Assembly (NCBI GenBank): GCA_007922225.1
Contig: ML679974.1
Coordinates: forward strand, 3,957,105 to 4,021,104
Source of the DNA: Emydura subglobosa
Lineage: Eukaryota > Chordata > Testudines > Chelidae
DNA: 64,000 nt
Direction of reading: 5' to 3'
A program made the translations under genes and the position numbers. Of the stretch, positions 1-11,640 are shown in pieces (within the stretch, counting starts at the first letter, position 1; each line of letters opens with the position of its first letter). Below the pieces are notes generated by a model. It was not told the DNA's origin. It saw only the letters and a program-made list of their open reading frames with translations, and made no database searches.

Positions 1-62
1 AAATGGATCTAAGGGAGTTAGGTGCCCAATCTCCTTAGGTCCCTTTGAAAATCCAGCCTTTA
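1..62. repeat. Fragment of a 'TTAGGTGCC' sauropsid interspersed repeat
   Basis: The first 60 bases contain GGGAGTTAGGTGCCCAATCT followed by CCTTAGGTCCCTTTGAAAAT, a pair of TTAGG(T/C)-type motifs that I recognise from repeats scattered through turtle and crocodilian DNA. It is cut by the window edge, so its orientation and full length are unknown. Confidence 0.45.
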
Positions 63-1631
63 ACCTCAAATGTTTACTACAAGCTGTTGACAGGTTAATG
101 TCATTGGCTGAAGAATCAGATCAGGATTTCACAACACTGAGTGATGGTACTATGTGTATAGCCTAATGACCACATTCAGAAAGACTGATCAAACCAGAGG
201 AGTGGCAGAACAGTTTGCAGGCTATGAGGGACTTATCTGTCTGAGCTCACCTGCAAGAGTAATGTTTACTGCAGCTCTCACCTTCAAGGATCTTTAATAT
301 TGCTGAATTGAGAAGAAAATGTTTTATTTTTCTTAGAAATGTGAACCCAAATTTATATACAGAACCTTATAATTGGATCCAATATATTGTTGTTTGACTG
401 ACAGTGTTAGAATTCAGAAACACAGTAGGTCAGAAGAGGGCAGAAAGTACCAAAAATAATATAGCACTGGCAAACAAATAGAGCTATGCAAAACCTCAGA
501 CCAAATCAAACTGATCCTTGCAGTCAAGATTTCCTGGTTGTGCAGAGGTTGATGAACATGAGTTGAATTTGGTTATACAGATGGGAAGTCAGTTGACCAT
601 TCTCTCTGGCTTCAAATATTTCCCCATATTTTTACACATACACACCCCTCCCTTGCCAGGACATAATTTGCATTTTAGCATAAAAGGGTGGTTTTTAGTC
701 TTCAAAAATATACACTCTTTTAAAAATCAAATTGTAAAAGAGCATAGAGAGCATGCCTCAGAAAATAATTAAATTAATTATTCTCCAAACCACCCATGTG
801 TCTAATCCCAGAAGTAACCAGTTCAGTACGTGCACGTGCACACACACAGAGGCATGCTAAAACCAGTAAAGTCAAGTGCAGAAGGGTTCCTTGGATTCAT
901 TTCATGCATCATTTTTTATTTTGCTCTGTTAGGAACAGGAGGGGGTAGCTTAAGCTCTAAAGCTTCTTGACACTGTGACAAACCAAACAAAGCCAGGATG
1001 CACATTTTGGAATTCATTTCATGTTTCATCTATGATATAAAAAAAAATAGGGAATTTTCAGCACTCCCAAACAATGTAGCAACTAGTGGGGATTCTTTTT
1101 CCTCGGGGATGATATTTCCCCTTGCTCAAAGATTCTCTCTAGCTGGGGGAAAAGAAAAAAACCCACAAAACCCATGTAATGGCCAGTTCCAGCTGCCAGG
1201 CTGGCCAACACAATTACTGCTCATTCTTGCAGCACATTTACTCCCTTCAGCTTCATATCTCCAATGTTTCTCAATATTATTAAAGCAAGCAATCACGGTA
1301 ATTCAGATATGCTCCCAAAAAAGGCACAGACCAACAATTATCCAAGGCTATAAATTATTAATATAATTGTGCCAATCACATGGTGCTTACAGCTTTTAAA
1401 ATGGAGTGAGATTATCTACACAGTTATTTTCAGTCAGTTTTGTCTTTTATTAGGGGCATTCAGCATATGGCATACTTTCAAAAAACTATCTTTTTTTAAA
1501 GAGGTTGTAGCACAACCATGTCTTGTGAAATGTGATGAAACTTTAGACTTGGAACCTAAATAAATTTGTGTTTCATGGAAGTGATGAGTACAATGGGTAT
1601 ATTTTTGTAGATAGTTTCTGAATAAAATGAA
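63..1631. other. AT-rich sequence, no feature identified
   Basis: I see only short, unrelated open frames here (the longest is 122 codons at 998-1366, with no recognisable domain) and a brief AC-rich stretch near 838-848. No repeat family, splice-bounded exon or RNA gene was recognised. Confidence 0.5.
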
Positions 1632-1720
1632 CCTAAGAACCTGATTCTGTTCTCAGTTACATTACCATGCACCAATGTCACTCTACTGATCCCAGTGGAG
1701 TTACTCCTCATTCACACCAG
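1632..1720. repeat. Degenerate palindromic short repeat ('CAGTGGAGTTACTCC' type)
   Basis: Contains CCTGATTCTGTTCTCAGTTA and then CCCAGTGGAGTTACTCCTCA, the spaced motifs of a very common sauropsid short repeat (typical form: detect-sense 'gattctg..ctc..ttaca..ctggagtaactcc'). Related fragments occur in this window near 5890, 11550, 38435, 39905, 43880, 46110, 57830 and 60525. Confidence 0.45.
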
Positions 1721-2403
1721 TCTTTGTGAGTTCACAGGGAGACTGCAGGGTACCATTTTTGCTAGCAACAGCTTTAACAGCTTCTAACAGAAAAGTTTGT
1801 AAGAAAGGGTCATTGTACAAAGTATCTTATAAAACATAATTGGGGCATATGGCTCTCTCCAAAAGTACAACTAAGCTAGGAAATCCTCTTTCTAGAATAC
1901 TAAAAATACATTTAGGCCCATCAGGTATTCAAAGGGCTCCAGAAGTACAAGCAAGAACTTTGAGGGATTGGGAAACTGCTCAAGAGATTTCCTCTGTAGC
2001 TTCTTCCTGAAGAAGTTTGTACAAATTTTCATCAAACTTTGGATTCAATCCTGCCTTATAGGCACTGGCCTGCACTGGAGGTGGTGAGGAGTCATGGGGT
2101 ATATGCTCACTGTAACACCTCTAAAGGAAAAGCTGTAAGATTCCTCTATGTGTGTCCAATCACTATGCCATAGCCAGATCTTTACTGCCCCCTCCAGTGT
2201 CTTGTGCTCCAGAAGGCACTAGGCAGGAATAATCCCTGTGCTCATCAGAATATAGAGACTGCAACTCTGGCTGAGTGCCACATGAGGGTGCAACAGTGGG
2301 CAACTTTTGAGCAGCCCTGGATAGCAGGGTGAGATCTGACCTTTACGAGCAATAAAGAAGCAGGTAGATTGAGAAGGGTTTGTGATCTTGAGGATAAACC
2401 ACC
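1721..2403. other. Unique-looking sequence, nothing identified
   Basis: No repeat, RNA gene or convincing exon was recognised. A 64-codon minus-strand frame at 2219-2413 shows no domain. Confidence 0.45.
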
Positions 2404-2522
2404 AATTCAGCAAAGCACTTAAACACCGGCTTAAACCTAATAGGATTTTAGTAAGTGCTTTTGAGTTTTGCTGAATAGAGATAGGCTTAAGTCTGTGATT
2501 AAATCCTTTACTGAATCAGGAC
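2404..2522. repeat. Palindromic short repeat ('GCAAAGCACTTAAAC')
   Basis: The left side reads TTCAGCAAAGCACTTAAACA and the right side contains AAGTGCTTTTGAGTTTTGCTGAA followed by TTTACTGAATCAGGACC, giving imperfect inverted complementarity (AGCAAAGCACTT against AAGTGCTT..TTGCT). This matches a small palindromic repeat common in birds, turtles and crocodilians. It is diverged and was probably a non-autonomous DNA element. Confidence 0.5.
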
Positions 2523-2523
2523 C

Positions 2524-2542
2524 AGAGAGAGAGAGAGAGAGA
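2524..2542. repeat. (GA)n microsatellite
   Basis: Nine to ten uninterrupted GA units directly follow the palindromic repeat. Confidence 0.85.
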
Positions 2543-4226
2543 AATAAAATAAACAAGCCCTACTCTTTCCAAGTTCTTTGTTCTCTGATCTAAGCATTAT
2601 ATTGGTTTGTTTGTGGCACATACAGGAAAACTGATCTTTAAAATGCTTAACTATTAAAATACCATATATGTAAAAATAATATACTAAATTACTCATTCTC
2701 TGAGACTGACATACTGAATGCACCCATCACAGTATAGAAAATTGTCCTATTCTTGTGTTCACATGCTGTAGTGCCATTTAGCAACATGTATCCCCATCTG
2801 TGACTTCTCTTCTCGGTATTCATTTGGCTTGTACTTTTCCCACACCCCCACCTAAAGTCTGGCAATGGTGGCTCGCTATTATTCTTATAACAGTGCAGGT
2901 CAAACTCATTCTACTCTGAATGTGCATTTGTACTAGCAGAGCGTGGATGACTGATTGGTATCAGGCAGAAGTGACTTTTTCTGTTAAGGTTCTGGCAAGT
3001 CATTCTGTGGTTAATCAGTTCTATTGAATGCCAGTCAAACCCACCAAATGTGATTTTAACGGATATGCCTAGTCTATAGCAAAGTATTGTTAGCTGCCTC
3101 ATGTCTGCCTGATGTGGCTAGGATGTTCACAAGAATTAAAAATAAATTAAAGGCATGTAGTTTGGAAGATGAAAAACCGGTGGTTTTTTACATCTATATG
3201 TGACTTCTGCTTATTAAGGCATAGGCAGCTTGTTTGCCCACTATGAATTTGAATTCATCATAGTAATATACACCCTGACTTAAATCAGGAAAGATTCATG
3301 CAGAAAGTATATGAGGAGTATTGGGGTTGGTGTAGCAAATAGCTTGCACAATCACAATTATTTTACAAATTTTCAATACCATTAATAATTACTTAACATA
3401 TTAACCATGCTTGAACACCACAAAAATCACCACTAAGAAAACATCACAGAAGTTATTTACATTGTGGCTGTCCCTAGCAGACTAGATCAGGGATCAGGGT
3501 CTCATTGTTCTAGATACCTCAAACTCATAGGTAGTGTAAAAATCATCTCTGCCCCAAGAAGCATAGAACTTGAAGGAATTGTTTATCGGTATTCTCCATT
3601 TTAAGTATTGGGAGCGCCTCTGGAATGGGCATACCTCCAGGACTAGAATTAGCCTTGTAAGTGTATCCACTATAAGATGTTCCTGCAGTTGACACCTTTG
3701 TTTTCATTTTAAATGCAAACCTTCAGTATGATTTTCAATAATAATTGATTAATTAATCGGTTCATAAAATAGAAATGAGATTGAAACCCAAATCTATTGG
3801 CAGGTTCATTCAAATACCTCCTTCACTATTCCAAAGTGTGTTCTGTTCCCAACAGCACCCTGCTTTTGTTGATATCCCACAAACATTCATCCCCAAATCT
3901 ATTCCTGCCTCTGCAGGCTGCCTGTGTCTTCAATTTTTAGCATTTGGTGTGTCTCTTGGGCAAGTCATGCAGTTCTTTCTGGGTTGCCTCCACGAAGAAA
4001 TATTTAGAAAGAACCATCTCTGAAGATAACCTCTAACCCAAGTCAAGCAAAGATTATAGTACCTTGCAATAGCAATGGATATAAATATTTATGAGTCAAA
4101 TATATTTTTTTTATTGTTCTGATCAAATAGCAGAAGGATGCATAGACCTTGTTGAGTAAAAGTGACGAAAAAGAGTGGTAAAGGGAAGTGTGTCCTCCCA
4201 CCTATGACACACTAGAAAATTTGATA
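2543..4226. other. AT-rich sequence, nothing identified
   Basis: No gene or repeat family was recognised. Open frames are at most 82 codons (3775-4023) and have no recognisable domain. Confidence 0.45.
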
Positions 4227-4383
4227 TAGAGCTGAGAATTTCAGAAGGGTAGCCGTGTTAGTCTGTATACAGCAAAAACGAGAGTTCTGTAGCACTTTAA
4301 AGACTAACAAATTAACAAAATTTGCAGAAATTAAATTTGTTAGTCTTTAAAGTGCTACAGGACTCTCGTTTAGAGCTGAGAAT
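4227..4383 (+). mobile_element. Fold-back SINE insertion flanked by a perfect 13-bp target-site duplication
   Basis: The 13-mer TAGAGCTGAGAAT occurs at 4227-4239 and again, identically, at 4371-4383. Between them lies a 131-bp insert. It begins with the SINE head GGGTAGCCGTGTTAGTCTGT, runs into a sense body segment (about 4278-4313: AACGAGAGTTCTGTAGCACT and onward to ACTAACAAATT), has a loop of about 20 bases, and then carries the same body segment in reverse complement (about 4334-4370), with roughly 36 of 37 positions pairing. I recognise the head and body as a turtle-type SINE whose usual copies continue in one direction only. Because the duplication encloses both arms, the inverted copy was most likely made during the single integration event. 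It has no coding capacity. Confidence 0.75.
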
Positions 4384-5888
4384 GGTATTGCTCTCACACA
4401 CCTTAATTCACTCAACTATAATATGAGTATGAGTCTCTCTTGGTTTCTTTTAATTCTCAGTGAAATGGATACAGCATCTTATTTACACCTCAAGTAACAG
4501 TGTAGTGCTTTTGCATTTCATTAACATATCAAAAGAGATCAAGATCACAGATTCTAGTCCTATGGGTATAATGAGTAAAAGCACTATTGTATAGGTGCAC
4601 ATGTTTCTTGGAATACAGCTAAGTGTGTTTCTCTGGCACTCCACTGATTGGCAAAAATGTTTGTGCTTTTCATATTGATGAGCTCTCACTTAAAAAGAAT
4701 GCACTAAAAACAGAGTAAGAGAAAAAATACTACTCCTTTTTCTGCACACCCCACCCTACTATCAAGTCTTCTTCCACTCAATGACCATTAACAGTACATA
4801 ATTCCTCATCATGGGCCATTCCAAGGGCTTAGAATTATTCTTACAGTGCATATTTTTATTAAAATTAATTTATAAAGCATAATGTGTGGTGCTTTACAAA
4901 TATAGTCCTTGATTCCTTCAATAAGCTCCATGTGGAGGCTCTCTTAGCCCATGCCCACTTACATGTAATAGCACAATGGAGTCCTTTAAAATGTGCAGGG
5001 TTTTTATCATTTTAATTGATATTTCTGTACAGATCAAGATAAATATGATCTAGAAACGAGTGTGTATAGTAGTTAAGGCAAAAACTGGGTTCTTTTCCAG
5101 TTTTTTTAACTATGTGTGAAATTTACCACTGGACCAAGGACAAACACAAGATCTATGCACCACTTAACCCCCATAATAAGTCTTAAGTGAGACTTAAGTT
5201 GTACAGCTGTGTAGAGGTGAATTTCTGGCTATGATGAGTTTGGGCAAGCCACTTTCCTGTGCTGTGCATTGTCTCTAACATAGTTATAGTAACCATATTG
5301 TGAGGCTTAACTAACTGATGTCTGTAGAATTCTGTAAAGCTCAGATGAAAGGAGTTATGTAATGACAAACTATTGATATTTATAATAGGAAGATCTGCTT
5401 TTTTTGGAACCACAAAAATTAAGTTTTACATGTACAGGAGGTGGGGATAATTAATTTTTTTGGCTTTAACTAAACAGAACCAAAACAAATACAGCCACAA
5501 TTTCTCACAAGAGCAGTCCTTCCTGCTTCTTGGTGGACTGGAATCTGGAAGTGAAGAAATTATCAAAAAACAGGGACTTCTGTTTAGTAAATATTTCAAA
5601 AGTCTCTCTCTCTGTACAGTGCCTAACACAATAATATCAATAATAAAATCATAGCAAGTTCATATTCAGTTCTACAAATGAGCTGGGACGGGAACATGTG
5701 TATGTCCATAGTTTTCAAACTAATTCCCAATGTTAGCATTCAGAAACCTTTTTGATGTTCTTGACTCTGGTTATTACCACTAACTCTTTGGGTACGAAGG
5801 ACACAAGTTTGCTGAGGAGAATCATGTAATGTCACTCCCTAGTCTTTTGTATAACACTGATCATTGAACCACTGTGTAACAGCCCTAG
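4384..5888. other. AT-rich sequence, nothing identified
   Basis: No gene, RNA or clear repeat was recognised. A weak MIR-like snippet (GTGCTTTACAAATAT near 4890) is too short to call. Confidence 0.4.
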
Positions 5889-5955
5889 GGCCAGATTCTC
5901 AGTTGGTGTATATGAGCAACTTCAATGGAGTTGCATCAATTCACACTAGAATCCA
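5889..5955. repeat. Short sauropsid repeat fragment ('GGGCCAGATTCTCAGTTGGT')
   Basis: GGGCCAGATTCTCAGTTGGT followed by CTTCAATGGAGTTGCATCAA is a diverged copy of the same short repeat class seen at 1632. Confidence 0.5.
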
Positions 5956-6930
5956 TCCAGAAAGTAAAAGTAACCTCTACAAGAAAATAGAAAGTAAACA
6001 TGTAAGAAGCTATTAGTGGAACATTTCTCCTACAGAACAAGTAACATTGCATCAGCATTAATGACAAGCATACATGTAGTTCCTAGACAAATATTTTGTT
6101 AGACAGTTATACACTACAGTGTGGGATAACTATTGATTTAGGACTCAGTCTTTAATGGCTTTCTGATGAATCTGTATTTGTAACTTAGTAACAGATAGAT
6201 GTGCCCTTTCAAATTGCCATTTTATTTTTTAACATCTTCATCCCTTGCTACTGGTGACATGTTGTTGCCTACAGCTTTCCCACTTCCTGATACACATTCA
6301 AACAAACCCCAGACAATTTTATAAACTGCCAGTGCCTGTAGTGTGTGTGAAGGGAATTTAAGCACTTTCACTTGACTTATCGCTTGTCTTTTCCTTCCTG
6401 GACACAGAGTCAGCTGGAGGGGCAAAAATAACTTTCCTTGTACTGCAGTACCCCAGGTCTGATTTCAGACTAGATCTAGAGATGCTGCTTGGAGGAAATG
6501 TATTGCTGTTAATGATTTATTGAATAAAATTCTGTCAAAGTGACTTGGTTCTCACATGCAGACTGACTTCTCGATAAAGGTGATGGAATGCAATGTCAGA
6601 CATTTTCCATTTGCTTGTATGGCTGCCTCAGTATGTTGTCCCCAAGGCTGGCTTGAATTTTTCTTATGGAGACAGAATAACACCCCCAGTAACAAAAGAA
6701 AACTCTGAAGTCATGGTGCAGTATTGTATGATCTTTGCTATGTCTGAACGATTTCTCAGTGATTACATTTTAAAACATATCTAGATTGTGTATCTGTAGT
6801 CTCACAAGTGGGCTTGCTTCAATTGCTGTGCTCCCTACTCACACCCTGCACCTCTGTTCCCCTTCTAACAGCTGTAAAACTGCAGAAAAGGAGATAAGTT
6901 TTACAGGTTAAAGAAGGGATGAATACCAGC

Positions 6931-7026
6931 AATGGCGTTGGCCTGCCCCTACCAGTGACCTCACCCCTGTCAGCATGACCTCAGACATATGGTGCAAGTG
7001 AGGTCACGCTACAGGGGGATGCCATT
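6931..7026. repeat. Imperfect inverted repeat
   Basis: The left arm starts AATGGCGTTGGCCTGCCCCT and ends AGTGACCTCAC. The right arm starts GTGAGGTCACGCTACAGGGG and ends GATGCCATT. The arms pair over about 29 bases with gaps, with AATGGC at both outer ends and GTGACCTCAC at both inner ends. This is consistent with a decayed DNA-transposon or hairpin element. The block from 5956 to 6930 shows nothing recognisable. Confidence 0.5.
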
Positions 7027-7469
7027 TTTTCAGAGTGACCTTGCATACCCAGTTGGGGCAGAGCAGTGTGCTCCTCAAAATGCCGTCCCCCATCCAGTGC
7101 TGGACAAAACCACATCTGGTTTTGTCTGAGTATCAGACAGGATAAACCCTAGAAAATAAGACTGTCCAGTTTAATACCAGATGAGTGGTCTGCCTACACA
7201 CACACTGTTGTCATCTTATTCATTTAAAAGCTGTCTTGTAATTTATTATTGGAAAACTAGTAACTCACTGATAATTAGTATTCTTGTGTGATATATGTAT
7301 GATTAACATGCAACAAACTATACAAATGTGCTGGAAATAGGTAACTAAAATGTATTTAAACCAGGCATATCAGGAAAAAATGATAAACAGGTTTTTCTTA
7401 GACAAAGGGTGGTCAATGTCCCATGTGAGCCATGGACAATGGGGATATATCAGCAGTAAAAAAAGCAAT

Positions 7470-8230
7470 CAGCTCACAGGCAGGCAGGAAGACTTTATTT
7501 GAATTGTAAAACTGCAGCAGGGATGGTTACTGGATGTGTGACAGTAAGTATGGTGATCTGTGGGTTTCTTGTATAGTTATCTGGAGAATTCCTTTGTCAA
7601 AACTGAACCTGGTGTCCAGGAATTTGATGCTGGTGTGGGAGTGTTCCAGAGAGTCTGATGGATGGGTGGTGTTTCTTGAAGTTTTAGTGGAAATCTATCC
7701 AGGTTACCTGTCCAGAGGATGAACATATTATTGATGTATCTCAGGTATATCATTGCTTTTGTGGTGCAGAAATTCTTTGTTGGGGTAGCCCATGAAGAGG
7801 CTAGCATATTGAGGAGCCATCTTTGTACTCATGGCTTTTCCCAGGGTTTGGACAAAGTGTTTGTTGTTAAATGTAAAGTTGTTATGGGTGAGGATGAAAT
7901 GGATGAATTTGGTGAGGTCTTTGTGGTGGATATCTGAGTGCTGTGCATTGTCTTGTAGATATTTGAGGCAGGCAGCGATGCCTTCATTGTGAGGGATGGT
8001 CATGTATAGAGAAATGCCATGTATGGTGACAAGGATGATTCCTGAGGGACATTGTTAATGTTGCAGAGTTTCAGGATAAAATCAGTTCCAGACTGGTTCT
8101 TTATAAATAAGTGGCACCATCCAGTGTCAGAATGAACAGAAGTGGTCAGAGTAGACCTCTCTTGTTTACGCCTCCTACAATGTATGAGCACACTCAATTG
8201 AGGCAGTGGCCAGAGGTGGCACATAGAGCA
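7470..8230 (-). pseudogene. Decayed Penelope-like retroelement reverse transcriptase
   Basis: Read on the minus strand, three frames join into one reverse-transcriptase region. From 8224 downward comes a segment with FILKLCNINNVP and then FLYT, directly followed at 8003 by IPHNEGIAACLKYL. Then HNNFTFNNKHFVQ and AMSTKMAPQYASLFMG appear, which match the Penelope-type pattern HNNFTFN..hyLQ..GtaMGTkMAPsYANLFMG. After a frame change, YLRYINNMFILW (around 7744-7716) is the YxDD catalytic box, with both aspartates changed to Asn (codons 7730-7732 and 7727-7729). After another frame change, HTSIKFLDTRF (about 7632-7600) gives the FLDT motif. At least three frameshifts, loss of the catalytic aspartates and no visible GIY-YIG endonuclease mean the copy is dead. 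Limits at both ends are approximate. It has no relation to a host gene. Confidence 0.8.
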
Positions 8231-9104
8231 GGGAGGCTAGGTTTTTCAATTGACTAAAGCTTTTCTATCTTTCCAAAAGGCTTTTGCAGCATCTAGGGAG
8301 AAGATTGATGAATGGATAAGCACACTGAGCAAAGTACTCCAGGAACTTCTGGGCATAACAGGGCTGATATTTAAGTAAGCAGACTAGGTAGGGTACATCT
8401 ATAGAGGAGGTTGCATTCCCAGCTAGTATCAGGAACATTGTCCATTAAACAAGATTGTAAGAGCTTGAAGAACATGACTATGTAACTCTGGCAAACCAGT
8501 TATGGCCTTCCCTTTTTGTGTAACACCAAGAAAAGGACCCTCCCCACTGTTCCCTGTAATAGTCTTGACTAACTAAATGATGGTTATGAACCCCATTCTA
8601 GCTGAAATATGATGTCTAGTAAGATTGTACAATATTCTGAGAGAAAATCTGAGACTGCAGATGACAGAAAAGAAATGTCAGCTTCAAGATCTGGGAGAGA
8701 AATGGAAGTTAAAATGAGTTGTGACTAAGTTTATTTGATGAGGGTGCTTCTCTCTGATTCAGTCAATATGCAAAAAGTTACAATTCTTCTCCCCTGATTT
8801 AGAATAGAATTGATTAAATTCTGAATCATGAAAATGTACCTCTCTCAATGCAGTACAACTGCACCAGTATTTCCCCTCAGTGATCCAGCAAAGTTACCCA
8901 ATCCTCAGGCTTCCGACTCCCCAGGTGTCACCTTTCTTGTGTGGTGACTTGTGTCCTCTACCTTCTGACCAGGGTATTTCCAGGCTGCACAGTTCCCTGC
9001 CTTCCCTTTCTATTTCCAGCCACAGAGAGGTCCGTGCTGGCTTTCTTTTTAGAAGTGATTAACAATTGTGATTGCTACAATTATAAGTACCACACAGTTC
9101 TTTC
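8231..9104. other. Unique-looking sequence, nothing identified
   Basis: No further Penelope-like coding sequence was recognised upstream of the reverse transcriptase (toward higher coordinates on the minus strand), and no other repeat or exon. Confidence 0.4.
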
Positions 9105-9505
9105 TAATGGCAAGTCTACACTACAAAATTAAGTCAACCTAAGTTACTTTAACATACAGCCACCAGAGTAAATGAATCCATTTTACACCTCCACACTTGC
9201 ACTCCTTGTGTTGGCAGTACACATCTTCCACCAGGAGTGCTTGCACCGATGTCAGTGTGAGGCATTGTGGGATGGTTTCTGAAAGGCAGCAACAGTCTAC
9301 GTAAGCAACACAGTATCTGCACTGACACTGTGTTGACTTAACTGTATCAACTTAAATGTTACACCTCTCTTGGAGACGGAGTTATTAAGTCATTGTACTG
9401 GGTGAGTTACATCAGTGGGGGCTACATTTTAGTGTAGATATCTAAAGTTAGGTTGATGTAAGCTGCCTTATGTCAACCTAAGTCTGTAGTGCAGACCAGG
9501 CCTCA
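9105..9505. mobile_element. 395-bp MITE (TIR TGGCAAGTCTACAC / GCAGACCAGGCC)
   Basis: The element spans 9108-9502. Its left end TGGCAAGTCTACACTACAAA and the reverse complement of its right end (GGCCTGGTCTGCACTACAGA) form terminal inverted repeats. It is flanked by TAA on the left and TCA on the right, a likely mutated 3-bp target duplication. The internal order (AAATTAAGTCAACCTAAGTT, GGAGTGCTTGCACCGATGTC, GGCATTGTGGGATGGTTTCT, then a mirror image) matches the second copy at 49310-49710 along its whole length. The 3-bp TWA-type duplication points to PIF/Harbinger, but this is inferred. It has no ORF, so it is non-autonomous. Confidence 0.75.
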
Positions 9506-11548
9506 ACAAGTCTATTTTATTTTTAAGGTAAAAAGCTTTAACATTAAAAACATTAAAAGAAGCTACATGCATGCTAACAAGCTTGCTACAATTAACCCCA
9601 ACCCTAACATGGATTCTGGCTCAAGCAGTCTTTCACACCAACCACCCTGACTAAAGAAGAGTCTGTGCGGTTATCAGTTCATCATGATTCAGCTCAGAAC
9701 AAGCACATTCATAGCATGTTTAGTTTACCCTTTAAATAGTTCAGGGGTCTTTGATATGGGTTTCTCTATCCAGGTTCCTCTCTTCTAAAGGTTGGCTTTG
9801 GAGAAGAGAATTTGCATTCCTTTCCCCTCCCTCACCCCCCCTCCCCCAACGTACTTCCTACTAAATCCACTTTATACATTGTTCCAAAAAGAACTCGGAA
9901 TTTGCTAATACCTCCCAGAGATTGCATTAATCTTGTGTTCCTGCTAAAGACATTCCATACACTCTCATAACAGTACATAAACATTTGAATTTTAATACTA
10001 TGTACCCCAAAAGTATCAACCATAATTCAATAAAGTTTCTTAATTTCATAAAGTTTGTTCAGGATATTACAAGACATTGTTAGTCTGTCACAGAACCTTT
10101 GCTAAAGTATGATTTATTTGCATATGAGTCAGTCTTATTTGGTAGAATACAAAAATATACTTAATGATACTTAATTTAATTGTATTTAAAAGGTTGGACT
10201 CCTATCATAGGGTGGAGCTCAACAGGCTAATGGTTGCATAATTAGGTATTTTTTTCTTAAGTAGTATTTATCCTAAATTATAAATACTCTATATATAAAT
10301 GATCACTGAATGAAATATTCAGCGTGCCGTATCTAGGTAAATGTGATTTTAATAACTAATAGGTTTTATTTGTTCCATATTTACTACCCCCATTTAAATA
10401 CAATCCAGTACAGCAAATAGTTACCTTGGGCAATAGCTATGGAGTTGTGCAGCGAATACATACAGGTGACGTAAAATTATAGGCAGCACTAATTAATTAG
10501 AACACAAAATTCAAACATTTAGCTAGGAAAATGCAAGACAAAATAGAATATCATCAGAATCTTTTGGCTGGAAAACTCTGTTGGCTGTCTCTGAATTGCT
10601 AAATTGATGATAAGAAGAATTATGTAACATGGTTAAACTTTGATAAACAAAACCTGTCTGCTTAAGAAACCAGAATTAGACCATTTGCTTGCTGTAGGAA
10701 CCAGAATATAAAGTAATATATCTATCAATGGTAAAATTCTGAATAAACTTAGTGAAAAATATAATATCCATGGGAGTAAAGAATATATTTGACCATAGCT
10801 TCTTTTTTGTTTAACTACCAAATTATTCCTAGTCAAATGTTCCTATATCTTAAAACACAACATCTGCTAAGATGAATCTTTTGTCCCAATTCTACCACAC
10901 TGTAAAAAACTGAATAGTGCGGGAGTGGGAACAAACACTATTAACACTGATTAACTTTTTTTTTTTAAATGAATGAGAGAAAAAAAGCCCGAACAAACCA
11001 AAAAAGAGAAACCAGTTTCAGTAAACAAAACAGTAGACTGCTACTCGTTAAATAATTTAGCTCTAAATAGACTGCTCTAAAACTACATGTATAATGGTAG
11101 AAGTACAAGATTACCTTGAAGAGTGCACAGAGATCATAAGCCATTTCATAGGTTTCTCAATGGCAAACCAACATTTCTACATATTAGTGAGAAGTAGAAT
11201 CATGGTTATTGCCTGTGTGAGCTTTCCAATCTCTGAAACATCATCTTCTCAGTTGCAGGCGTGAGACTATTTTTGTTAGATACAAAAAGCTTGTTTAAAC
11301 AATCCTGTCTGTATTGAAAAGAAGCTACTATTTTACTTCTATTTATATTCAGTTTTTCCCCTATTGTGCATACAACAGGGCCACATTCCATGACCTGCAT
11401 AGACTACTTGCTCTCACAGAGAGGAGCTTTGTGGCGACCTGACCAATGATGCAGAAGATGGGGAGATGCAAAGTATTTTTTAAACCTCTGTTTGCAATCC
11501 TCTGAAGGAGAGAGTGTCTGGTAATCGTGGCTGAATCAGAGCTCTACA
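9506..11548. other. AT-rich sequence, nothing identified
   Basis: No gene or repeat family was recognised. Open frames are at most 67 codons. Confidence 0.4.
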
Positions 11549-11640
11549 AAATTTGAGCCCTGATTCAATTCTCATCAAAATTAATGGAAAAGCCTCCATT
11601 TATTGCAATCGGAGTTGGGTCAAACTTGTGATGAGGATTG
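11549..11640. repeat. Short sauropsid repeat fragment
   Basis: GAGCCCTGATTCAATTCTCA and AAATTAATGGAAAAGCCTCC are diverged motifs of the same short repeat class as at 1632. Confidence 0.35.
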
